DNA of 64,000 bases from Commensalibacter papalotli (GTDB lineage: Bacteria; Pseudomonadota; Alphaproteobacteria; Acetobacterales; Acetobacteraceae): contig NZ_CAMXCI010000002.1 of assembly GCF_947179115.1 (NCBI RefSeq), forward strand, positions 1 to 64,000. The letters run 5' to 3'. Made by a program: the position numbers and the translations under genes. Shown here in pieces: positions 7,639 to 16,269 of this stretch. The notes below the pieces were generated by a model, which worked only from the letters and a program-made list of their open reading frames with translations, was not told the DNA's origin and made no database searches. Each line of letters starts with the position of its first letter. Within the stretch, counting starts at the first letter, position 1.

Positions 7639-8682
7639 ATGGCAAAAGCTCTTGTTTTAGAAAGCAAAGGCAACCTAAGTATTCGTGACATTGATTTGCC
7701 CAGCCACGTTGGGCCTAATGATGTTAAAATCAAAATTAATACTGTTGGTGTATGTGGCAGTGATGTTCATTATTATACACATGGTAAAATTGGGCCTTTT
7801 GTTGTTAATGAACCTATGGTACTTGGTCATGAAGCTTCGGGAACAATTATTGAGATTGGTAAAAATGTTACCACTCTTAAAATTGGCGACCGTGTATGTA
7901 TGGAACCTGGTATTCCCAATCCTTTGTCAAAAGCTGCAAAATTAGGCATATATAATGTTGATCCAGATGTATCTTTTTGGGCGACCCCTCCTATTCATGG
8001 ATGTTTAACAGAAACTGTTGTTCATCCAGCCGCATTTACTTTTAAACTACCAGACAATGTTTCTTTTGAAGAAGGTGCTTTTGTAGAACCTTTTGCAATT
8101 GGTGTTCATGCTTGTGTTAAGGCTAAAATTAAACCTGGTGACATTTGTTTAGTTGTTGGGTGTGGACCTATTGGAATTTTAACCGCAATAGGCGCGCTCG
8201 CTTCTGGTGCTAGCAAAGTATTTATTTCAGACGTTGCAGCGCCTAAACTTGAAATTGCTGGACAGTATGAGGGAATTATCCCTGTTAATATTACTAAAGA
8301 ATCTTTGGAAGATAAAATCACTGCTGAATGTGGTAAAGGTTGGGGTGTTGATGTGACTTTTGAAGCATCAGGCCACCCATCAGCATACGATACCGTTCTT
8401 GCTTGCACCAGACCTGGCGGAACCATTGTATTTGTTGGTATGCCTGTAGATAAAGTTCCTTTTGATTTCGTTACTGCACAAAGTAAAGAAATTCATATGG
8501 AAACAATATTCCGTTATGCACATGTTTATGATCGTGCAGTCAATTTGATTGCATCTGGAAAAGTAAACTTAAAACCACTTATGTCTGGTATTTACCCATT
8601 ATCAAAAGCAATTGAAGCCTTTGAACGTGCAGCATCTGCACAACCAACTGATGTCAAGTTGATGATCAAAGTTGCTGAATAA
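7639..8682 (+). CDS. Xylitol dehydrogenase-like (D-xylulose reductase) MDR enzyme
   Basis: A 347-residue medium-chain dehydrogenase with a strong AGGAGG site. The N-terminal VGVCGSDVHYYTHGKIG carries the catalytic Cys, GHEASG the His-Glu pair, and GCGPIG the NAD loop. The segment EPGIPNPLSKAAKLGIYNVDPDV replaces the four-cysteine structural zinc lobe of other polyol dehydrogenases. That same replacement is, as I remember it, found in rhizobial xylitol dehydrogenases, as are the block FWATPPIHGCL and ETIFRYAHVYDRAV. It therefore probably interconverts xylitol and D-xylulose with NAD(H); sorbitol or another pentitol is possible. A polyol permease follows, separated by a hairpin. No xylulokinase is in the window. 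Confidence 0.85.
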   Translation: MAKALVLESKGNLSIRDIDLPSHVGPNDVKIKINTVGVCGSDVHYYTHGKIGPFVVNEPMVLGHEASGTIIEIGKNVTTLKIGDRVCMEPGIPNPLSKAAKLGIYNVDPDVSFWATPPIHGCLTETVVHPAAFTFKLPDNVSFEEGAFVEPFAIGVHACVKAKIKPGDICLVVGCGPIGILTAIGALASGASKVFISDVAAPKLEIAGQYEGIIPVNITKESLEDKITAECGKGWGVDVTFEASGHPSAYDTVLACTRPGGTIVFVGMPVDKVPFDFVTAQSKEIHMETIFRYAHVYDRAVNLIASGKVNLKPLMSGIYPLSKAIEAFERAASAQPTDVKLMIKVAE

Positions 8683-8709
8683 GTAACTTTCTCTTTTGCT
8701 TCGATAAAC

Positions 8710-8743
8710 AGCCCGTTATAATTTTATTATACGGGCTTTTTCC
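8710..8743 (+). terminator. Intrinsic terminator after the xylitol dehydrogenase gene
   Basis: AGCCCGTTATAA and TTATACGGGCT pair with one bulge around a short loop and are followed by TTTTTCC. It sits between the dehydrogenase and the permease, so the permease is either read through at reduced level or has its own start. Confidence 0.75.
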
Positions 8744-8779
8744 TCCCTTTTTACCCAATATTTTTTGTGGACATCACAA

Positions 8780-10066
8780 ATGAGCAATTCCCAAGCAAAA
8801 TCCCGTATGGTCATCGGCATGCCTGTTTCCCTTTTTTGGGGATATATTGCCGTTGCCCTATTTATGGCTGGAGATGGCTTTGAACAAAGTTTCTTGGCCC
8901 ATTATATTCATCATGACTTAGGTGTGGCTGAAGATAAGGGCAGCTTAATCTTTTCTATTTATGGATTAACAGCAGCTATTTCCAGTTGGTTATCAGGGGT
9001 TTTTGCAGAAACCTTTGGTGCTAAAAGAATCATGGTTATCGGCGTGATCATGTGGATTGTTCTGCATGCTGCCTTTATGCAGTTTGGTATTGTTCCTCAA
9101 AACTATTATGCTATTTTTATTTTTTATGGACTTAGAGGATTTGCTTATCCTTTATTCTTTTATGGTTTCTTTTATTGGGTAGTCAAAGAAACACCTGATA
9201 ATCAACTTGCATCTGCCGTAGGTTGGATTTGGTCAATGTTTACAATTGGCTATGGAATTATAGGATATGGTATTCCTTATTTCTTTGTTGAAAAGATGGG
9301 AGCTGAGTTTACTCTTTGGCAAGCATTAATTTGGGCTTCTGCTGGTGCTGCAATTACAATTTTCTTTTTAAAAACGCCACCAGAAAATAAAACTGAGGTT
9401 CAACACACAGTAAAGCCATCTCTTGGCGAACGAATGAGTGATATTGTCAGTGATTTAACACTTGTTTTCCGCAGTAGAGATCTGGCTATTGCATTAGTAA
9501 TCAGAGCCATCTGTAACTTCTCTTTATTTGGTGTCTTAACAGTAGTATTACCAAACTTTATGACCGCAAATGATGGTGGACAATTTACCTTACATCAATG
9601 GCAATTAATCAGTATTTTCATTTATCCTTTGCAACCTTTTAGTAACGTTTTATGGGGCATTATCGGGGATCGTATTGGTTGGTTAAAGCAAATGCGCTGG
9701 GCGGGTTTTGTTGGATGTGGAACCGCGACAATTCTACTATACTATATCCCCACATTATTCCCAGGTAATATTTATGCCAGTATTGCCGCAATGCTTTTCT
9801 TTGCACTTACTATTACCTCCTTTGTTCCTATGGGAGCCATTTTTCCAATGTTAGCCCCTGAAAGAAAAGGCGCTGCTGTTTCTATTCAAAATCTTGGAGG
9901 AGGGCTTAGCCAATTCCTGGGTAATGCGTTGGTATCTGTCATTTACTTTATTGGTTTTGGTAATTATGGTGTTTTCATTATCTATGGGCTTTTATATTAT
10001 TTTGCCGCCATATTGACCTATTTCATCCGTTTGAAACAACCGGGTATTGATTACAAAATGACTTAA
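8780..10066 (+). CDS. MFS polyol permease, RbtT/DalT/CsbX family (second copy)
   Basis: A 428-residue twelve-helix permease; the ATG at 8780 is preferred to a TTG five codons upstream. WGYIAVALFMAGDGFEQSFL, SSWLSGVFAETFGAKR and RGFAYPLFFYGFFYWV match the ribitol/D-arabinitol permease family. The conserved FVPMGAIFPMLAPERKGAAVSIQN near residue 360 aligns with the same region of the copy at 3395-4663. The two copies are similar in many motifs but diverged elsewhere, so this is an old duplication or two separate acquisitions. Being next to the xylitol dehydrogenase, it probably carries a pentitol. Confidence 0.83.
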   Translation: MSNSQAKSRMVIGMPVSLFWGYIAVALFMAGDGFEQSFLAHYIHHDLGVAEDKGSLIFSIYGLTAAISSWLSGVFAETFGAKRIMVIGVIMWIVLHAAFMQFGIVPQNYYAIFIFYGLRGFAYPLFFYGFFYWVVKETPDNQLASAVGWIWSMFTIGYGIIGYGIPYFFVEKMGAEFTLWQALIWASAGAAITIFFLKTPPENKTEVQHTVKPSLGERMSDIVSDLTLVFRSRDLAIALVIRAICNFSLFGVLTVVLPNFMTANDGGQFTLHQWQLISIFIYPLQPFSNVLWGIIGDRIGWLKQMRWAGFVGCGTATILLYYIPTLFPGNIYASIAAMLFFALTITSFVPMGAIFPMLAPERKGAAVSIQNLGGGLSQFLGNALVSVIYFIGFGNYGVFIIYGLLYYFAAILTYFIRLKQPGIDYKMT

Positions 10067-10071
10067 AACTT

Positions 10072-10107
10072 AAAAGGTTATTTATAGAAATATAAATAAC
10101 CTTTTTT
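10072..10107 (+). terminator. Intrinsic terminator after the second polyol permease
   Basis: AAAAGGTTATTTATA (10072-10086) and TATAAATAACCTTTT (10091-10105) are perfect 15-base complements around a GAAA tetraloop, followed by further Ts. Confidence 0.85.
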
Positions 10108-10240
10108 AATGATAAATTTGAATATGATTAATTAAAAATCACACTTGAGTAATTTTACGATACAGATGATGATTATATTTGATTCTTTTTTGCTTTATAG
10201 GTAACAATAGCACCAATAATAAAGGGGTAGGAATATCTTT

Positions 10241-11035
10241 ATGGAAAACACTAAAATCGTTGCTTGTATTGATCAATCTACCTATTCTGCCTATGTTACA
10301 GATTATGCAGCTTGGATTGCTAATTCAATAAAGCAACCCTTGGAATTGCTGCATATTGGCGATTGCCCTGTACCGTCAAGTCAGATTGATGTTAATAAAA
10401 AAACACCTCGTAGAGTGCTTTTAAACACTTATTATGAACGTGCTTTGGCAACAGGAATAGACCCTTCCCTTGTCGAGATTCACGAGGAATATGGATATTT
10501 TAAAGATAAAATTATTGAGTATGAAGCCAATATAGAATTACTAATTCTGGGTCGCCGTGGAGAAGACACGCAAAAACATCAAGAGATTATTGGAAATAGT
10601 TTAACACAAATTATCCGCACACTTCACAAGCCCATTTTGACAATTGCTGAAGAATTTAAAGCACCACAAAATAGCATGTTGGCTTTTAGTGGCAGTAATA
10701 TTTCTAAACGTTTGGTTCAATATTTAGCAGAAAAAAAACTGTTTTCATCTATTCCGTTGTATTTGGTTATGTCAGGAAAGCAAACTGAAGGACGCCAAGA
10801 AGAGCTCAACTGGGCACATAAAACCTTAGAACAAGCTGGATATAAAGTGATTTCCTCTTTTATCTTAGGAGGGGGAAATATTGAAGATACTGTTATTCGT
10901 ACCGTACAAGAACAATGTATTGATATTTTATTTATGGGTGCATTTGAAAATCACTCTTTATATAATATGATTTTTGGCAGTAAAACAGTTGATTTACTAA
11001 AATATTTAAATATTCCTATCCTTCATATGCATTAA
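10241..11035 (+). CDS. Tandem-domain universal stress protein
   Basis: A 264-residue cytoplasmic protein made of two UspA-like domains. The first begins KIVACIDQSTYSAYVTDYA and ends with GRRGEDTQKHQEIIGNS, a version of the nucleotide-binding G-x2-G-x9/10-G-(S/T) loop, then KPILTIAE. The second, from about residue 145, ends with MGAFENHSLYNMIFGSKT and IPILHMH. Tandem Usp proteins respond to stress or starvation and often bind ATP; no specific partner can be named. The gene stands alone, convergent with the HrgA-like gene. Confidence 0.85.
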   Translation: MENTKIVACIDQSTYSAYVTDYAAWIANSIKQPLELLHIGDCPVPSSQIDVNKKTPRRVLLNTYYERALATGIDPSLVEIHEEYGYFKDKIIEYEANIELLILGRRGEDTQKHQEIIGNSLTQIIRTLHKPILTIAEEFKAPQNSMLAFSGSNISKRLVQYLAEKKLFSSIPLYLVMSGKQTEGRQEELNWAHKTLEQAGYKVISSFILGGGNIEDTVIRTVQEQCIDILFMGAFENHSLYNMIFGSKTVDLLKYLNIPILHMH

Positions 11036-11047
11036 AGCTATATTTAT

Positions 11048-11100
11048 CATGTTGCGTATTACTTAATAAGCAAACCACTTCTATAGTAATTCGCAACATG
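11048..11100. repeat. Inverted repeat over the 3' end of the HrgA-like gene
   Basis: CATGTTGCGTATTACT (11048-11063) and AGTAATTCGCAACATG (11085-11100) are complementary with one mismatch in 16, around a 21-base loop. It spans the last codons and stop of the leftward gene. It is probably a transcript-end hairpin, but there is no T-run on either side. Confidence 0.55.
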
Positions 11101-11982
11101 TTTAATAAAATCTTCCATATCTTTATTCTCTTGAACCAAACGATTAATAGAACGCCAGTCTGGTTTTTCTTTAAAATGAGCAGGAATTAAAATACTGCTT
11201 TCTGACGGATTTTCTGTAATTAAATTAATCACACCAATCCCATGCAAAGAACATAACATCCGTAATTCTTCCTCTGTATCTTTCCCCTCAATAGCAGCAC
11301 AAACTAAATATCCATAATTTGCCCAACTAGAGTTACTAACACTTTGAAAAAAATCCGCTCTGAGTGTTGACATTGTAATTGTCTTTTTTACTTCAAACGC
11401 CCAAAGATGCAGCATATCTCCACCCCCTGCTTGCACACAGCTTTGAACAAAATAATCCCATTGATCAGGGATAGGTTGCATTGCCACAATATCAGGATGT
11501 AACCATTTATTCGCATGCTTTCCTTTACTATTCTTAGATCTTTTTTCATCTAAACGTTTGGTAATTAATCCCATTTGCTCCAAATATTGACACAACAAAG
11601 AGTACATTTCTTTTTCAGATAATATTACCGTTTTTGATTGTAACTCCTCCTCTTGTTCTTCAACATCTTGTTCAGGAAGAGTAAATTCAACATCCGTTAA
11701 ACCAAAAGAAAACCAATACTTCCTTGGTCTTGGCTGATTTTGGATTTCTATTACTGGATATTTCGACAGCATTGTTGTTGCACGAGATCCAATTTCAGCA
11801 ACAATTTGATTTACGAAAGCCGCATCTGTCACAAATTTTTGGCGGCTATTTTGACGTTTCAACGTATAAAATTCAGGATATTGTGCAATTAATGCTTCGG
11901 CGATTTCTCTGGCCGTAAAACGTTGATTAGGATGTGATTTTAAGAAAGTAACAATTTTTCTAACCTGAGAAGAATTTTCCAT
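11059..11982 (-). CDS. HrgA/COG2958-like protein: winged helix plus PD-(D/E)XK-type domain
   Basis: A 307-residue protein. Residues 1-95 look like a winged-helix DNA-binding region (FTAREIAEALIAQYPEFY). An acidic linker (EEQEEEL) follows. The C-terminal half contains LHPDIVAM (His162-Pro-Asp164) and FEVKK (Glu197, Lys199), the spacing expected for a PD-(D/E)XK nuclease core, then FFQSVSNSSWANYGYLV, which I associate with HrgA/COG2958 proteins. HrgA is known in Helicobacter as a gene at a restriction-modification locus. No methyltransferase or helicase is next to it here. It could be an orphan nuclease or a DNA-binding protein; the function is open. Confidence 0.65.
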   Translation of the reverse strand: MENSSQVRKIVTFLKSHPNQRFTAREIAEALIAQYPEFYTLKRQNSRQKFVTDAAFVNQIVAEIGSRATTMLSKYPVIEIQNQPRPRKYWFSFGLTDVEFTLPEQDVEEQEEELQSKTVILSEKEMYSLLCQYLEQMGLITKRLDEKRSKNSKGKHANKWLHPDIVAMQPIPDQWDYFVQSCVQAGGGDMLHLWAFEVKKTITMSTLRADFFQSVSNSSWANYGYLVCAAIEGKDTEEELRMLCSLHGIGVINLITENPSESSILIPAHFKEKPDWRSINRLVQENKDMEDFIKHVANYYRSGLLIK

Positions 11983-12127
11983 ACCTAAATCTCACCTAAT
12001 TATTTACAGCTATATTTGTTGAACCATACTCATTTTTTTATCTTCAAGACAAGTAATAAAATTACTTATTTTACCAATCAAAGCTACCGTAAAAAAGAAC
12101 AACAGCACCAATTTTTTATATCAAATA

Positions 12128-12877
12128 TTAGAATACTTTTTTTGTTAAACCACCATCAATTACTAAATTCGACCCTGTAATAAATTCAGCTTGTTGGCTG
12201 GCCAAGAATAAAACACTGGACGCAACGCTTTCTGCTGTAACCATTTTACCCATAGGATTTTTCTTTAAGCACTTTTGGAAAAATTCTGGGTTTTCTGTTT
12301 CAATTTTATTCCAAATTCCACCTTTGAAATAAACATTCCCAGGGGAAACCATATTCACACGCACATTGTCATTTGCTAATCTCAACGCCAGAGATTTTCC
12401 GTAATGATTTAATGCGGCTTTTAATGAACCATAAGGTTCAGAGAACCCATCTATTTCAACCGCAGAAACCGTAGAAATAATAATAATATTTCCACTTTTC
12501 TGTTTAGTTAGATAAGGAACGGTCGCATTCATCAAAGCAATATTACCAAACAAATCAATATCAGCAGCTTTTTTCCAAGTTTCCAAGTCAGGACCAGAGG
12601 CAAGAGCGCTGACATTAGAAACAACAATATCAATACCGCCCATTTCTTTATGCGCTTGATCAATCCAAGTTTTGATTTGCTTAGGGTCAGATATATCAAC
12701 GACTGCTCCACGTGCTTTGTTACCCAAAGCCGCAACCGCTTCATCAATTCCTTTTTGTTGGCGTGCGCAAATATAAACTTCGGCACCCTCAGCAATAAAT
12801 TGTTGTGCAATCGCAAACCCAATGCCTTTGGATCCACCGCTAATAACTGTTTTTTTATTTTTTAAACCTAGATCCAC
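12128..12877 (-). CDS. SDR family oxidoreductase
   Basis: A 249-residue classical short-chain dehydrogenase: GGSKGIG at residues 14-20, the NVSA variant of the NAG motif, a Ser in ISTVSA, and the catalytic YGSLK pair, then SPGNVYFKGG and a C-terminal NLVIDGG. The substrate cannot be inferred; similar SDRs reduce 3-oxoacyl, keto-sugar or steroid-like ketones. It is monocistronic and divergent from thiM, with 142 bases between them. Confidence 0.8.
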   Translation of the reverse strand: MDLGLKNKKTVISGGSKGIGFAIAQQFIAEGAEVYICARQQKGIDEAVAALGNKARGAVVDISDPKQIKTWIDQAHKEMGGIDIVVSNVSALASGPDLETWKKAADIDLFGNIALMNATVPYLTKQKSGNIIIISTVSAVEIDGFSEPYGSLKAALNHYGKSLALRLANDNVRVNMVSPGNVYFKGGIWNKIETENPEFFQKCLKKNPMGKMVTAESVASSVLFLASQQAEFITGSNLVIDGGLTKKVF

Positions 12878-13019
12878 AATAAATATCCTTACTTATTTAT
12901 TTAAACACACAAAATAAAATATTTTCATTAAATACACTTTAAAAACAAAGCGTTTTTCTTTACAAATAATATAACTCAAGAAAAATAACTTTTCTATTTG
13001 TCATTTAAAGCTTTTATCA

Positions 13020-13847
13020 ATGTTCACACCCATTCATGTTGCACAAACTTTACTGAAAATCCGTCAAAACAACCCTTTGATTCATAATATTACCAATATG
13101 GTTGTTATGCAGTTCACCGCGAATATATTACTATCGCTGGGGGCTTCTCCTGCAATGATTAATGCCAAGGAAGAAGTGCAAGAGTTTGTGCAGAAGGCCA
13201 AAGCATTGGTTATCAATCTTGGAACCATATCGGCTCCACAAGCCCAAGCCATATTACTTGCAGTTAAAACAGCATCTGAACATCAGATTCCATGGGTCAT
13301 GGACCCTGTTGGTGTTGGGGCTTGTACATATCGTTCACAAATAGCTGTCGAACTCCTAAACTACCACCCTACGACTATTCGTGGCAATGCTTCAGAAATT
13401 ATTGCTTTGTATCATTATTATACAAAACAAGTAACACATCATACTGGACATGGAGTGGATAGTAAAGACCAGCCTGAGCACGCTTTAGATGCCGCTAAAA
13501 AACTAGCATTATCCTGTCAAACCATAGTATCCATCAGTGGACAAACAGATTATATCACCAACGGTCATCAAACGATTCAAGTTAAAAATGGTCACGTCAT
13601 GCTGACCAAAGTCACTGGTGTTGGATGTAGTGCTTCGGCCATTACCGCTGCCTGTTTGGCAATAGAGCCTGATGCGCTGGCGGCCTCTGCACATGCCATG
13701 GTTTTAATTGGCACAGCAGGGGATATCGCCATGAAACAAGCCAAAGGACCAGGAAGTTTGCAAATCGCTTTACTTGATACGCTTTATCTTTTAAATGAAG
13801 AGCAACTGCTACATTATGCAAAAATTCAACTCGCAAAAGAAGGCTAA
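13020..13847 (+). CDS. thiM: Hydroxyethylthiazole kinase
   Basis: A 275-residue ribokinase-like enzyme that phosphorylates 4-methyl-5-(2-hydroxyethyl)thiazole in thiamine salvage. NPLIHNITNMVVM at the N-terminus, WVMDPVGVGA (Asp95), RGNASEI (121-127) and VTGVGCSASA with Cys203 are the family landmarks. No thiD or thiE is adjacent, and the upstream 140 bases show no TPP riboswitch core. The MBOAT gene starts 27 bases after its stop, so the two may share a transcript although their functions are unrelated. Confidence 0.93.
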   Translation: MFTPIHVAQTLLKIRQNNPLIHNITNMVVMQFTANILLSLGASPAMINAKEEVQEFVQKAKALVINLGTISAPQAQAILLAVKTASEHQIPWVMDPVGVGACTYRSQIAVELLNYHPTTIRGNASEIIALYHYYTKQVTHHTGHGVDSKDQPEHALDAAKKLALSCQTIVSISGQTDYITNGHQTIQVKNGHVMLTKVTGVGCSASAITAACLAIEPDALAASAHAMVLIGTAGDIAMKQAKGPGSLQIALLDTLYLLNEEQLLHYAKIQLAKEG

Positions 13848-13874
13848 TCTTCTTTACATTCACAAAGCGGTCAA

Positions 13875-15254
13875 ATGTTATTTAGCACCCAAGCATTTTT
13901 AATCTTATTTTTACCATTGGTTTTGATTGCTTTTTATAATTGTGTAAAAATCAAAATTTTAAGGCAGTTGGTGTTAATTTCAGCTTCATTACTCTTTTAT
14001 GGAATATGGAACTGGCATTTTGTACCTTTTCTAGTTTTGCTTACTTTTGTCAACTGGATTATTGCCTGTCAATATGGCAAGAATATACAAAAAGGCTGGC
14101 TAACGGGTGGGGTAATTTTAAACCTTGCGATGTTGGGATTCTTTAAATACGCCAATTTCTTTGCTGAAAATATCGATGATCTCTTTGGTATTCACCATAC
14201 CACTTGGAATATCATCATGCCTTTAGGGATTTCCTTTTTTGTTTTTCAAAAAATTTCCTATTTAGTCGACCTTAGGCGTGGCGATAAGCATATTTATAAT
14301 CTTATTGATTTTTTTGAATTTGTTACTTTCTTTCCTCAACTGATTTCTGGTCCTATCGTTCGTCATAACGAAATTATTCCTCAGTTTGAAAAGAATCCTA
14401 TTAATCCTCAACTGTGGGAAAATATCAGTAAAGGTCTTTGCTTAATCCTGATTGGTTTGGTCAAAAAAGCAGGAATTGCCGAGAGTATTGCCATGACCTG
14501 CAATCCTTTATTTGATCAGGCAGCTTCGGGGCAAATCTTGAACATGACCGAAGGGTGGGTTGCAGCGATCGCTTATAGTTTACAAATCTTTTTTGATTTT
14601 TCAGGCTATTCCGATATGGCAATTGGCACCGCATTATTATTCGGATTGCAACTTCCTTATAATTTCAATGCCCCCTATCAATCACATAATTTACAAGAAT
14701 TCTGGCGGCGTTGGCATATGACTTTATCACGTTTCCTAAGAGATTATCTTTATATTCCATTAGGGGGAAACCGATGTGGTCCTATTCGACAAAGTGCTAA
14801 TCTTATTACCACGATGTTACTTGCTGGATTATGGCATGGTGCTGGGTGGAGTTTTGTCGCATGGGGAGGTATGCACGGCATTGGATTAACTATCAACCAT
14901 GCATGGAAAAAAGTAGTACCTTTCAGTTTCCCTCGACACATTTCATGGATTATTACACTATTATTCTTATCATTTAGTTGGGTGCTCTTTCGTGCAGAAA
15001 ATTTTTCAACAGCGTCCCATATCTGGCAATCTATGATTGGTATGAATGGATTTGGTACCTATAATATCCGTCATAATATCGTCTTTTATCTTGCTATCCT
15101 ACTCGTATTATTTTGTCCCTCTAGTCAGAATTTAATCAATAATTACTTACGCCCTTCTAAATGGATTGCCATTATCGGAGGTATTGCTTCGGCTTATTTT
15201 ATTCTTTTGATTGGGGGACGCATTCCTGATGCCTTCATCTACTTCCGTTTTTAA
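13875..15254 (+). CDS. MBOAT-family O-acyltransferase (AlgI/DltB type)
   Basis: A 459-residue polytopic membrane enzyme. GISFFVFQKISYLVDLRRG (119-137), FFDFSGYSDMAIG (239-251), FWRRWHMTLSRFLRDYLYIPLGG with His281, and LAGLWHGAGWSF with the catalytic-type His321 are the hallmarks of AlgI-like acyltransferases. These move acetyl groups across the inner membrane to a periplasmic partner that acetylates an exopolysaccharide or cell-wall polymer. The next gene overlaps its 3' end and encodes an SGNH-like partner. The acceptor is unknown; cellulose or another capsular polysaccharide is plausible in this family. Confidence 0.9.
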   Translation: MLFSTQAFLILFLPLVLIAFYNCVKIKILRQLVLISASLLFYGIWNWHFVPFLVLLTFVNWIIACQYGKNIQKGWLTGGVILNLAMLGFFKYANFFAENIDDLFGIHHTTWNIIMPLGISFFVFQKISYLVDLRRGDKHIYNLIDFFEFVTFFPQLISGPIVRHNEIIPQFEKNPINPQLWENISKGLCLILIGLVKKAGIAESIAMTCNPLFDQAASGQILNMTEGWVAAIAYSLQIFFDFSGYSDMAIGTALLFGLQLPYNFNAPYQSHNLQEFWRRWHMTLSRFLRDYLYIPLGGNRCGPIRQSANLITTMLLAGLWHGAGWSFVAWGGMHGIGLTINHAWKKVVPFSFPRHISWIITLLFLSFSWVLFRAENFSTASHIWQSMIGMNGFGTYNIRHNIVFYLAILLVLFCPSSQNLINNYLRPSKWIAIIGGIASAYFILLIGGRIPDAFIYFRF

Positions 15255-16269
15255 TTCTTGGCGAAAATTTGCTTTGTTTTTCTTAGGTTTTACAATAGGG
15301 CCTATCTTTTTAATCTGGTTATTTATCATTATCGTTGATCCATGGGGGATGTTACCCTTTTCTCCTCCATTTCATCGAATTCCAATCTCAACCAATGCAA
15401 GATATAGCTTTCCTGCACTAGCAATAAACCAGGAATTTGATTCCGCAATTATTGGCACCTCTACCAGTCGCCCTTTACAACCTCAAATTCTTGATAAAGC
15501 TTTTAATACACATTTCGTCAATTTATCCATGAATGCCTCTACACCATGGGAGCAAGAAAAGATTTATAATCTTTTTTTAATGCATCATTCCCATCCAAAA
15601 ATGGTTATATTTAATACTGACAATATTTGGTGTTTTGGAGATCCAGAATATGCAAGCAGGCCTTTGCCTCTTTGGATGTATGAAGGCTCACCATGGATAG
15701 GCTATTTAAAAATGGCTAACCAATACGCGCTTCAAGAAGCAGCTAATCAATTTGCTTGGCTTATTGGTTTTAAAAAACAACGTTATGGGTCAGATGGATA
15801 TACCCCTTTATTACCAGCATCTTTTGTTTACGATCCTCAAAAAGTCAATAAAACCTTTTCTGAATGGGTTCAAGCTGACAACTCTTTACCTAATGGGAGG
15901 ACCCCTGTTCAGCCTGCTTTGCCCAGATTACAACATATGATCAATAAACTTCCCAAAGAAACTGCTAAAATCATTATTATCCCTCCTTTCTCTGAAGAGT
16001 TTTACGGAAATTCAGGTGGATGGACAGATGTTAGTTGGAAAGCATGTAAAGCAAATTTAGGCAATCTTGCCAAAAAAACACCCAATATGATCGCTATAGA
16101 TTTTGCCTTACCCAATCATTTTACACAAAAACGCACCAGCTTTTGGGATCCTATCCATTATCGTGACTTTACTGCAGAAATGGTCATGAATGGAATTCTT
16201 CAAGCCGTTTTACATCACCAAGAGCTTCCTAATAATGAAAGCAAAATTTTGGGACAGAGCCAACCCTAG
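15229..16269 (+). CDS. Membrane-anchored SGNH/AlgJ-DltD-like partner of the MBOAT acyltransferase
   Basis: A 346-residue protein with one N-terminal membrane helix (FALFFLGFTIGPIFLIWLFI) and a periplasmic domain. IIGTSTSRPLQP near residue 75 is a GDS-like nucleophile block. FWDPIHYRDF near residue 310 supplies the Asp-x-x-His pair. This is the catalytic layout of AlgJ, AlgX and DltD. The ATG at 15229 overlaps the MBOAT gene by 26 bases, indicating coupling; a TTG at 15211 is an alternative start. It probably transfers the acetyl group to the polysaccharide. Its 3' end overlaps the convergent GT61 gene by 4 bases. Confidence 0.75.
   Translation: MPSSTSVFNSWRKFALFFLGFTIGPIFLIWLFIIIVDPWGMLPFSPPFHRIPISTNARYSFPALAINQEFDSAIIGTSTSRPLQPQILDKAFNTHFVNLSMNASTPWEQEKIYNLFLMHHSHPKMVIFNTDNIWCFGDPEYASRPLPLWMYEGSPWIGYLKMANQYALQEAANQFAWLIGFKKQRYGSDGYTPLLPASFVYDPQKVNKTFSEWVQADNSLPNGRTPVQPALPRLQHMINKLPKETAKIIIIPPFSEEFYGNSGGWTDVSWKACKANLGNLAKKTPNMIAIDFALPNHFTQKRTSFWDPIHYRDFTAEMVMNGILQAVLHHQELPNNESKILGQSQP

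Noticed and set aside
8106..8426. A 106-codon open frame on the - strand
   Set aside because: It is antisense to the xylitol dehydrogenase-like gene and has no recognisable domain.
12878..13019. Possible TPP riboswitch upstream of thiM
   Set aside because: The conserved CUGAGA core and pairing arms are absent in this short AT-rich gap.
15990..16010. Possible frameshift between the SGNH-like gene and GT61 gene
   Set aside because: The two genes are convergent with complete frames; the 4-base overlap at 16266-16269 is a normal tail-to-tail overlap.
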